Below are positions 1 to 6,794 of a stretch of DNA of 64,000 nucleotides, one piece after another. The notes under the pieces were generated by a model. It made no database searches, was not told the origin of the DNA, and saw nothing but the letters and a program-made list of their open reading frames with translations. Position 1 is the first letter of the stretch. The number at the start of each line of letters is the position of its first letter. Source of the DNA: Eubacterium sulci ATCC 35585. GTDB lineage: Bacteria; Bacillota; Clostridia; Peptostreptococcales; Anaerovoracaceae. A program made the position numbers and the translations under genes. The stretch is from NCBI GenBank assembly GCA_001189495.1, contig CP012068.1, positions 372,001 through 436,000 on the forward strand. Reading direction: 5' to 3'.

Positions 1-2
1 GT

Positions 3-719
3 ATAGAAGCTAGACTAGCTTACAAATATCCGCATAGGCTTGCCACAGATTTGAAATCAAAGTACTCCGTTTCTGAAATCAACAAGGGTGGCGAATTAGA
101 AATTAGTTCAAAAGCTACATATAATATAGGAAAGCTTCAGAACGAACTTAAGGAGCTTAGCAAAGGTTTGGAAGAGTCTCCAAAACCTAAGGGTAAGGTC
201 TCGGCTGCAAAGCTAGGAACCATATACCATAAGATAATGGAGGTTATAGATTTTAATATAGCTAAAACCGAGGGCTATATATATGTAGAAAAAATCGCAA
301 ATGAATGTGTGGAAAAGCATTTCTTCACTGCAGAGGAACTTGCGCAGATAGATCTAAACAAAATATGTGCTTTCTTTGATACTGAAATAGGCACAAGGGC
401 AGCTGAAGCATCAAAGAGGGGCGAGCTATTTAAGGAAAAGCCTTTCACGCTCAAAATGTTATATAGAGGAAGCGATATTCTCGTGCAGGGTATTATCGAC
501 TGCTACTTTAGGGAGCCAGGCAAGACGGTTTTGATAGACTATAAGAGCAGCTATGTATCTGAAATAGCTCTTGCAGAAAATGAGGAGCGCATAGCAGAAC
601 AATATAGAAAACAGGTGGATATATATGCCGATGCATTATCAAAATCGGGCGAATCTGGTTCATGTGAAGCTTATATATACCTACTATCTAGCGGTCACTT
701 CATTAAAATGAATGATTGA
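3..719 (+). CDS. addA: ATP-dependent helicase/nuclease subunit A, C-terminal part (5' end outside window)
   Basis: The frame is open from the first bases, so this is the 3' end of a longer gene. It encodes the RecB-type PD-(D/E)XK nuclease domain of AddA, which resects double-strand breaks together with AddB. Visible motifs are YPHRLATDLKSKYSVSE (the junction preceding the nuclease domain in AddA), QGIID at about 486-500 (metal-binding Asp), IDYKS at about 534-548 (catalytic D-x-K) and YRKQVDIYADAL (the RecB-family Q/Y motif). The ending shortly after YIYLLSSGHF is normal for AddA. The upstream gene would be expected to be addB, but it is not in view. A TTG inside the fragment is not a credible start. 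Confidence 0.85.
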   Translation: MEARLAYKYPHRLATDLKSKYSVSEINKGGELEISSKATYNIGKLQNELKELSKGLEESPKPKGKVSAAKLGTIYHKIMEVIDFNIAKTEGYIYVEKIANECVEKHFFTAEELAQIDLNKICAFFDTEIGTRAAEASKRGELFKEKPFTLKMLYRGSDILVQGIIDCYFREPGKTVLIDYKSSYVSEIALAENEERIAEQYRKQVDIYADALSKSGESGSCEAYIYLLSSGHFIKMND

Positions 720-995
720 ACAACTATATATATGAGCAAAGCTAATTCTTAAGCTAATTCTTAACCCATTTCTTAAGAAAAGCAAAGAATTTACCATAAA
801 ATGACCATACAATTGCATAAAATGTATAGAAAATGCATATAAAAAGGCGAATATACAATATAAAAGCATAAAAATACACAACACAAACCTATTTTCTTAA
901 GAAAAATTAAGAAAACTTAAGAATATAAAATGTTGAAATATCAACATCATCTCGAAAAGCTTAAGTGATAGTCTTGTGAAAGTTTCAAAAAAGGG
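720..995. other. AT-rich intergenic stretch with TTCTTAAGAA palindromes
   Basis: No credible gene is present. The stretch holds a tandem duplication GCTAATTCTTAA (741-752 and 753-764) and palindromes TTTCTTAAGAAA (769-780) and TTTTCTTAAGAAAA (892-905), followed by further CTTAAGAA copies up to about 922. They could be protein-binding sites or weak terminators for addA. Nothing in the sequence decides between these. Confidence 0.4.
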
Positions 996-1024
996 TTGAC
1001 GAAGTGATGTATATAATCTAATAT
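996..1024 (+). promoter_or_regulatory. Candidate sigma-A promoter for the LysM/peptidase gene
   Basis: TTGACG at 996-1001 and TAATAT at 1019-1024 are separated by 17 bases. Transcription would start about 1031, giving a leader of about 140 nt that carries the hairpins listed next. Confidence 0.55.
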
Positions 1025-1029
1025 ACGTA

Positions 1030-1164
1030 TTGTGGTTAAGAAATACACATAAACAAACTAAACCACAAGAGTTCATGATTCATCTAAGATGGATTAACTC
1101 ACGGGAATACTTCGGTCCCTTGACCGAGTGCTGATAGATTAATCAGTACGGAAAGGAACAGTAC
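1030..1164 (+). promoter_or_regulatory. Structured 5' leader of the LysM/NlpC-P60-like gene
   Basis: Four helices can be drawn before the ATG. These are TTGTGGTT 1030-1037 with AACCACAA 1061-1068; GATTCATC 1077-1084 with GATGGATT 1088-1095 (one wobble); ACTTCGGTC 1109-1117 with GACCGAGT 1122-1129 (one bulged T); and CTGAT 1131-1135 with ATCAG 1142-1146. GTAC at 1147-1150 and 1161-1164 bracket the AAAGGA ribosome-binding site. The density of helices suggests a cis-acting RNA. Clostridial wall hydrolases are often under the c-di-AMP (ydaO) riboswitch. The order of conserved blocks does not clearly match that family, so I leave the class open. Confidence 0.45.
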
Positions 1165-1169
1165 AACAC

Positions 1170-2351
1170 ATGAGTATCATCAAGGAAATTAAATCAAGAA
1201 AGGATTCAGTGCTGATATTAGCTTTGATAGTAACCTTAGTTCTATCAACTACGATTATTTCGTCGGCAATGACCGCTAGCAGCAATACAGTAGATTACTG
1301 GCAGCTAAAGCTCGGCAAGAAGACTGTAGCAGTTTTCGATAACGAGTCAGACGCTAAGAATGTAATCGAGCAGGTTAAGGCAAAGTATGTTGCTAAGGGT
1401 GCTAATGTTGAGGCAGTTGAAATTGATCCGGCTTTGACAGTTGATCAGATCACAGTAAAGGCGTCAGATGAACAGCCAAAGGTGGAAAAAGACACAAAGA
1501 AGCTTGTTGATAAGCTACTAGGTGACGAAAAAGCTAGCAAAACATACACAGTTCAGGATGGCGACACGCTATGGGATATAGCAGCAGCTTTCGGAACAGA
1601 TGTAGATACTATATTGGCAGCTAATCCTAATGTAAGTCTAGAAAGCCTAATGCCAGGAGACGTAATCAAGTTCTCAAGCAAGAGCTCACTTCTAACTGTA
1701 ACAGTTAAGGAGAAGGTTACATCTGAGAGAGCAGTAGAGTTCGACACAGTATACGAAGATACTGATGCACTTTACGAAGGTGAAGAAGAAGTAAAGACTG
1801 AAGGTGTTCAGGGAACAGAAAAGGTTACAGAAGTTGTAACAAAGTCTAATGGAGCAGTAGTTTCAACTAAGGTTCTATCAGCTAAGACTGTTAAGGCTCC
1901 TGAGAGTGCAGTGGTTCTAAGAGGAACTAAGGCTAAGGAAACACCAGCAGCTCAGAGTTCAAACTCAAGTTCAAACTCAAGCTCAAACTCAAGCAGATCT
2001 TCAAGCTCAAGAAGCTACGCAGGATCAAGTTCAAGTGGATATTCAGCAAACGGAAACACAGTTCTTTCTGCAGCTTATTCACAGCTTGGAGTTGGACAGG
2101 ACTGCACAAGCCTTGTAAGTAATTCACTTGCAGCAGCAGGAATCTACTTCCACGGATGGCCACAGCAGTACGCTTCACTTGGCTCATGGACTTCAAACCC
2201 AGTGCCAGGAGACATAGTAATCTACGATACACACGTAGCTATCTATGCAGGTGGTGGAACAGCTGTTCACGGTGGATGGAATGGTGGAACAACAGGAGTT
2301 GGTCCAGTATACTGTAGCGCAAACCTAATGGGTTACATACACATCGGCTAA
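1170..2351 (+). CDS. Exported LysM-G5 protein with C-terminal NlpC/P60-like peptidase domain
   Basis: This is a 393-residue putative peptidoglycan hydrolase that acts outside the membrane. In order it has a membrane/signal segment at about 14-34, an alpha/beta region at 40-115, a LysM repeat at about 125-169 (YTVQDGDTLWDIAAAFGTD), a G5-like domain at about 174-252, a Ser/Asn-rich linker at 262-292, and a papain-fold domain at about 296-393. The candidate nucleophile is Cys312 (GQDCTSL), with His355 (DTHVAIY) and His367 (AVHGGW) as likely partners. LysM would bind glycan, and the hydrolase would cut stem peptides. The start is fixed by AAAGGA upstream of ATG 1170. It has its own promoter, a structured leader and a strong terminator, so it is monocistronic. 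The substrate is not determined by the sequence. Confidence 0.8.
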   Translation: MSIIKEIKSRKDSVLILALIVTLVLSTTIISSAMTASSNTVDYWQLKLGKKTVAVFDNESDAKNVIEQVKAKYVAKGANVEAVEIDPALTVDQITVKASDEQPKVEKDTKKLVDKLLGDEKASKTYTVQDGDTLWDIAAAFGTDVDTILAANPNVSLESLMPGDVIKFSSKSSLLTVTVKEKVTSERAVEFDTVYEDTDALYEGEEEVKTEGVQGTEKVTEVVTKSNGAVVSTKVLSAKTVKAPESAVVLRGTKAKETPAAQSSNSSSNSSSNSSRSSSSRSYAGSSSSGYSANGNTVLSAAYSQLGVGQDCTSLVSNSLAAAGIYFHGWPQQYASLGSWTSNPVPGDIVIYDTHVAIYAGGGTAVHGGWNGGTTGVGPVYCSANLMGYIHIG

Positions 2352-2368
2352 GAATTGCATATTATTAG

Positions 2369-2396
2369 AGGATGCTCAAATGAGCATCCTTTTTTT
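2369..2396 (+). terminator. Rho-independent terminator
   Basis: A perfect 10-bp stem AGGATGCTCA/TGAGCATCCT is followed by seven T residues, just after the LysM/peptidase gene. Confidence 0.9.
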
Positions 2397-2596
2397 ATGT
2401 CTGTTAATATACAAAAAAATATTACAAGGTATAAATATTATAAAATAATATAATTTATTCAGTAGACATTTACATCTAGTACTGCTATACTTAAAAATGA
2501 AAACATCGTTTGTTCACAGTAGAGATTTAATTCTCGCATATTACCCGCTTTTAAGGAATATGTCGCTTTAATCAAACTGTGTAAAAGGGGGAGAAA

Positions 2597-4282
2597 ATGA
2601 AGAAGAAGAGTATAACAGGGTTGTTCTTGTGCCTTTTTTTGGTACTAGGATGTTTTTTCCAAAGTGCTCCAGCAAAGGTTTATGCAGCTGGTGGTACGCC
2701 AAGAGAGGTAGACACTCGCATTACAAAGTTCGAAATTTACAACTGGCTAAATCAAAAGGCTGTATCAATTAGTCTGGGAAGTCGTTTCTTTATAAGCATG
2801 GATTGGGATGCTGGTGGAAATGGAGTTAGCCTAAATGAGGGAGATTACTTTTATGTGGATTTACCAGAGAAAATGGTTTTTCCAAGCGATTCCCACAATG
2901 TAGATTTTCAGATTGTAGATAAGGATAATCCAAGTGCAGTAATTGCAAACGCACATGTTACGCCTGCCTCACCAAGTGGTGGCAAGGTTAAGGTTACGTT
3001 CACTAACTACGTAAATGGTAGATACAATATCAAGGGTAACCTATACATGAGCGCTAACTTTAATATCAATACTGTAACAAGAGACTCTCAGAACACTTTT
3101 GAATCAGAAATTAACGGTCAGAGAGTTTCATCAAGTGTTTATGTAGAAGGTCCGACTTTAGTCACAGATGAAGGTATAAAGAAATGGGAATCCAAGGTAA
3201 CTGGACATGTGGATCTCGTTGAGTGGGGAGGTCGTATCAATCACAAGGGAGATACTCTTCACAATGTCGTTATGACAGACAAGCTTGATCAACCAGGCGA
3301 GAAATACGTACCAGGAAGCTTCAAGGTACGCAGGGTTGTCTATGATGCATACGGATATGTTACTAATGTATTAGAAGAACTAGATTTGACAGGTCGTCTA
3401 ACTATTTCACCAGATGGAAGTAGCTTTACACTAAACCTTCCTGATATGAATGGTGATCAGTACGACTTTTCATATCGCTCAACATATACGCCGGGTACAG
3501 TTCTTAAGAACGATGTTGTTTTAACAGCAACAGAGAAAGTTCAAAGAGCTTACGCAATTCATATGTTTGCTGATTCAGGTGGACAGGGAACAGGTACGCT
3601 AGCAAACAAAATCAAAATCGTTAAGGTTGATGCAGATGATAACCAGGTTAAACTCGCAGACGCAGAGTTCAAAATTACCCGTGTATCTGATGGCAGAGAA
3701 TATACTCTAAAAACGGATGCTAATGGTGAAGCAGTGAGCAGCTGGCTTCGTGCAGGACAGTACAAACTAGTTGAAACAAAGGCTCCTGCTGGCTATGAAG
3801 CTGATACACAAGAAAGACTTGTTACTGTTCAGGACGGAGTTGTAAGCCTTCAGACAATAGAAAATGCACCTATGAAGGTTTCTGTAAATGTTAAGAAGCT
3901 ATGGGTTGGAGAGAAGAAACCTTCGGTCAAGGTTCATCTATATGCAGATGGCGTTGACACAGGCAAGGAGCTTACTCTAAACGAAGCAAATGCATGGACT
4001 GCAAGCTTTACTAACCTTCGCAAGTATAAGGGTGCTGATGAAATTAAATATAAAGTAAAGGAAGAACGCGTTTCCGGTTACAGCACCGCAATAAGTGGGG
4101 ATAGTGCTAATGGCTATGTGATTACGAATACACAGGATATTCCGCCGCAGCCTCCTAAGACACCTCCTACACCAAAGGTTCCTAACACATATGATGCAAA
4201 TGATATGGCTTTATATGCAGGAATACTGCTTCTTGGAACTGTAGTAAGCTTTGGTCTAGCAAGAAAGAAAAACGCTAAATAA
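2597..4282 (+). CDS. Sortase-type surface adhesin with Cna collagen-binding and Cna_B/SpaA domains
   Basis: This 561-residue wall-anchored protein has a signal peptide at 1-30 (cleavage near VYA-AGG). An adhesin N-domain of the SdrG/Big_8 type spans about 35-195 and a collagen-binding-like domain about 196-335. A SpaA/prealbumin-like domain follows at about 340-430 (TKAPAGYEA motif), then a Cna_B domain at about 431-516. The C-terminus has a Pro-rich stalk, a sorting motif VPNTYD at 528-533, a hydrophobic segment at 537-554 and a basic tail ARKKNAK. The Lys/Glu pattern in the SpaA part suggests intramolecular isopeptide bonds. The role is probably adhesion to host matrix. The sorting motif departs from LPXTG at both ends. 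No sortase lies in the window. A good SD (AGGGGGAG) precedes the ATG, and the gene is flanked by terminators. Confidence 0.8.
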   Translation: MKKKSITGLFLCLFLVLGCFFQSAPAKVYAAGGTPREVDTRITKFEIYNWLNQKAVSISLGSRFFISMDWDAGGNGVSLNEGDYFYVDLPEKMVFPSDSHNVDFQIVDKDNPSAVIANAHVTPASPSGGKVKVTFTNYVNGRYNIKGNLYMSANFNINTVTRDSQNTFESEINGQRVSSSVYVEGPTLVTDEGIKKWESKVTGHVDLVEWGGRINHKGDTLHNVVMTDKLDQPGEKYVPGSFKVRRVVYDAYGYVTNVLEELDLTGRLTISPDGSSFTLNLPDMNGDQYDFSYRSTYTPGTVLKNDVVLTATEKVQRAYAIHMFADSGGQGTGTLANKIKIVKVDADDNQVKLADAEFKITRVSDGREYTLKTDANGEAVSSWLRAGQYKLVETKAPAGYEADTQERLVTVQDGVVSLQTIENAPMKVSVNVKKLWVGEKKPSVKVHLYADGVDTGKELTLNEANAWTASFTNLRKYKGADEIKYKVKEERVSGYSTAISGDSANGYVITNTQDIPPQPPKTPPTPKVPNTYDANDMALYAGILLLGTVVSFGLARKKNAK

Positions 4283-4311
4283 TTGAATATAACAATGCAT
4301 AAAAGCATGTA

Positions 4312-4342
4312 CAGGCAGACGAAACAATTCGTCTGCCTATTT
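4312..4342 (+). terminator. Rho-independent terminator
   Basis: AGGCAGACGAA at 4312-4322 pairs with TTCGTCTGCCT at 4327-4337 and is followed by ATTTT. It ends the adhesin transcript. Confidence 0.8.
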
Positions 4343-4389
4343 TGATATATATGTATTAATTATTTTTTGTTATGTATTTAGATTAAATA

Positions 4390-4419
4390 ATGACAAATAC
4401 TAAGTACTTGTGATATAAT
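4390..4419 (+). promoter_or_regulatory. Promoter of the cobalamin-riboswitch transcript
   Basis: ATGACA at 4390-4395 and a perfect TATAAT at 4414-4419 are separated by 18 bases. A TG at 4411-4412 makes an extended -10. The start point would fall about 20 nt upstream of the riboswitch. Confidence 0.6.
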
Positions 4420-4446
4420 AGTTTTACTCTTAAACTTTATATTGAT

Positions 4447-4554
4447 TCTGTGACTGATGGTCCTAAATTATAGCTATCAAGAGGTAGGGAAGTGAGCCAA
4501 ACTCCGCTGTCCCGCAACTGTAAGGCAATGCCTAGCCAGATAACTACCCACAGA
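4447..4554 (+). promoter_or_regulatory. Cobalamin (B12) riboswitch
   Basis: The core signature is present: GGTAGGGAAGTGAGCCAAAC, then CTCCGCTGTCCCGCAACTGT, then a GCCAGATAACTACC B12 box. The closing helix is TCTGTG 4447-4452 with CACAGA 4549-4554, and GGTAG 4483-4487 pairs with CTACC 4544-4548. This is the established class that binds adenosylcobalamin or related corrinoids and represses expression when they are plentiful. It precedes a surface protein instead of a recognisable transporter or biosynthetic gene. Confidence 0.92.
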
Positions 4555-4608
4555 AAAGCTATTTGTTACGAGTGATGACGATTATGCGAGCCGAATGATG
4601 CGGCAAGA

Positions 4609-4632
4609 CTCATCTTTTCGATGAGCTTTTTT
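4609..4632 (+). terminator. Expression-platform terminator of the cobalamin riboswitch
   Basis: CTCATC at 4609-4614 pairs with GATGAG at 4620-4625 and is followed by C and six T residues. It lies between the riboswitch and the ATG at 4662, so control is likely by premature termination. The gap 4555-4608 could hold the competing antiterminator. Confidence 0.75.
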
Positions 4633-4661
4633 ATTTCAATTTTAATCAAAGAGGAGGAAAA

Positions 4662-6602
4662 ATGAGCAAGTTATTGAGAAAAATCTCTGTAGGAGTTTTG
4701 AGTCTAATAGTAGCAGCCGGAGTGGTAATTCCTACTATGAATGTATATGCAGGAGAGACGAATACAGAAAGTGGATCTGAGAATGTCACTGTATATGGTC
4801 AAGCACCTGTTAAAGGTGAATATTTTGACTATACGGCAAGGCTATCAGTAACAGTAGACAAGAATAATAAGATTGTTTCGGTTGCAGATGATAAGACAGA
4901 TTATGATGGGGCCCAGAACATAACCTACTGGAATAATGCAAAGAATGGCCTTAACGGTAAGAAGGGTTTTGTAGAAGCATTTAATGGACTTGATGAATCC
5001 AAAATAGATGGGGTTGATACTATTACCTCTGCAACATTCTCTTGGAATGCTGTAAAGGTGGCAGTTAAGGAGTCATTTAAACAACTACCGGCAAAGAGAG
5101 CAGCTATCGCTAAGATAAATGCCTATGTGCCTAGCAAGAATATTGATCAAGATGTTATTAAGACCGCAAAGAAAAACTGCATTATGGCTATCAATCAAGA
5201 GAGGAATATTGCAAATCTGGACAAGATTGTTAATGATGCTATTAAAGAAATTGACAGCGGAAAAGTTGTAGAAAAACCGGAAGAGGAACAGATAGAGGAT
5301 GATGGAGACCTATATCCTTACACTCTAGATCAGGCTATAGCAGCTGTTCCTAGCGACTTAAGCATATTTACCGATGATAGTGTAAAGGCGCTGAAAGAGG
5401 TTAAAAAAGAAGCTGAGGCTGTAAACGCAGATTCAAGCAAGAGTGAAGTTGCGAAGACAAAGATGGCAAGAAAACTAAAGACTGCTTTGAGCCAGCTTGT
5501 TTTGAAGGATGGAATATATAAGTACACTGGCAACGTTAAGTTCAGCACATTTAGAATGGTTAGCATGAACATCATAGCAAAAGACGGTAAAATGAGCGTC
5601 GTAGCATATCTACCAGGCAAGGGACAGTACCTCATATTCATGGGATCTGCTGATGAAGCCGATAAGGCTGAAAAAGCTGATAAGAAAGATTTGCTTATCA
5701 AGCCACTATTTGAGGGAACAAATCCTGAAGGAAAGCAGGCATATGCATTTGAATATCCTCTTCCATACCTTGAGAAGACATTTGATTTAGCTCAGAGAGC
5801 CTCAAGCAAGTGGTTCCATAGAATCCCAGTATTTTATGCTGCAGATATAGTAAAAACAGATAAAATTGATGATTCACTTGCAGAGTACGAAAATATAAAG
5901 AACAATGATGCAGTCAAGAACTTCGAAGATAAAGTAAAAGCTATAGCTGAGGTTACTACAGAAAGTAAAGCGGCTATAGAAAAGGCTAAGGCTGAGTTTG
6001 ATAAGCTGACTGAGGCACAGAAAGAACTGGCTAAGGAAATCAAGAAAGTACTTGATGAGAAGCTTGCGGCTTTAGACAAGCTTCAGAATGTAGCTGCTTT
6101 TGATATCGTCTACATAGAAGATATGAATAGAGGCTTCGGAAACACATTTGGACCATCAGGTCTAGTAATTGATGCAAGTAAGACAAAGGGTCTAGTCCTA
6201 TACGCAAAGGATGCTGATTTTGATAAGTTCCTATCAGTAACTATAGACGGGAAGGAAATAGACTATGCTGACTTTACAATAGAGAGAGGAAGCATAAAGC
6301 TTTCTCTAGCAACAAGATATCTGAGAACACTAAGATCAGGAAGCCACACGCTGAGAATAAATACTACAGCTGGATTTGGTGAGTATGTATTTAGTGTTGC
6401 TGCTCAGAATACAGGCTTACCTGGCTCAGATGCAAATGGTGGCCAGCCTGCTACAGGAAGCGGAAGTGCTAATGGCCCAGCTAGTGCTGCGGTACAGAAA
6501 CCTGTTAACACAGGCGATGTAGCAAACTTCGCGCTTTACACAATTACTCTGATCGGAGCATGCGCAGCTTTAACTGCAATGCGTAAGAGAAGAGCTAACT
6601 AA
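4662..6602 (+). CDS. Cobalamin-riboswitch-controlled wall-anchored protein with FMN-bind-like domain
   Basis: This 646-residue protein has a signal peptide at 1-30 (VYA-GET). A domain at about 42-142 resembles FMN_bind repeats and ends in DGVDTITSATFSWNAV, where Thr125 is at the position of the flavinylated Thr in DxxSGATxS motifs. FIVAR-like helical segments (about 220-285 and 400-470) flank a beta-rich region of about 285-395 beginning DGIYKYTG, which recalls NEAT-type ligand-binding domains. An Ig-like X2-type domain follows at about 475-580, then a sorting signal PVNTGD at 614-619, a hydrophobic segment and RKRR. The RBS is GAGGAGG. Repression by B12 implies a role in corrinoid scavenging, but no domain proves cobalamin binding. 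Flavin or haem binding, or simple display, remain possible. Confidence 0.7.
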   Translation: MSKLLRKISVGVLSLIVAAGVVIPTMNVYAGETNTESGSENVTVYGQAPVKGEYFDYTARLSVTVDKNNKIVSVADDKTDYDGAQNITYWNNAKNGLNGKKGFVEAFNGLDESKIDGVDTITSATFSWNAVKVAVKESFKQLPAKRAAIAKINAYVPSKNIDQDVIKTAKKNCIMAINQERNIANLDKIVNDAIKEIDSGKVVEKPEEEQIEDDGDLYPYTLDQAIAAVPSDLSIFTDDSVKALKEVKKEAEAVNADSSKSEVAKTKMARKLKTALSQLVLKDGIYKYTGNVKFSTFRMVSMNIIAKDGKMSVVAYLPGKGQYLIFMGSADEADKAEKADKKDLLIKPLFEGTNPEGKQAYAFEYPLPYLEKTFDLAQRASSKWFHRIPVFYAADIVKTDKIDDSLAEYENIKNNDAVKNFEDKVKAIAEVTTESKAAIEKAKAEFDKLTEAQKELAKEIKKVLDEKLAALDKLQNVAAFDIVYIEDMNRGFGNTFGPSGLVIDASKTKGLVLYAKDADFDKFLSVTIDGKEIDYADFTIERGSIKLSLATRYLRTLRSGSHTLRINTTAGFGEYVFSVAAQNTGLPGSDANGGQPATGSGSANGPASAAVQKPVNTGDVANFALYTITLIGACAALTAMRKRRAN

Positions 6603-6603
6603 A

Positions 6604-6752
6604 TAGTGCTCGTAACTATGTCTAGGCCTACTCTCCCAAGCCTAGGGATGATGTAAATCATCCTTAATCAAACGAAACCCCTTTTAGGCTAAGTATCGGT
6701 TTAGACAGAATTCGAGATATAGCAAAGCCCCTATGGTAACATAGGGGCTTTG
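6604..6752. terminator. Convergent intergenic hairpins, including a near-bidirectional terminator
   Basis: A perfect 13-bp stem CAAAGCCCCTATG (6723-6735) with CATAGGGGCTTTG (6740-6752) has a GTAA loop. It lies between the surface protein (+) and gdhA (-). Two smaller hairpins precede it: CTAGGC 6622-6627 with GCCTAG 6640-6645, and GGATGAT 6646-6652 with ATCATCC 6657-6663. T tracts are weak, so termination efficiency is uncertain. Confidence 0.6.
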
Positions 6753-6794
6753 TCATGTATAAGCTTATCGCTTAATATTCACTTTTAGTATCGT

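Noticed and set aside
1012-1017. A perfect TATAAT near 1012
   Set aside because: It lies only 10 bases after TTGACG, too close for a promoter. The TAATAT at 1019 has the correct 17-base spacing.
1030-1164. Calling the leader a c-di-AMP (ydaO) riboswitch outright
   Set aside because: The gene type fits, but the upstream conserved blocks are missing and the order is unclear, so it was left as an unclassified structured leader.
6604-6752. A regulatory RNA between the surface protein and gdhA
   Set aside because: The hairpins sit between convergent genes and look like terminators. No SD or frame supports more.
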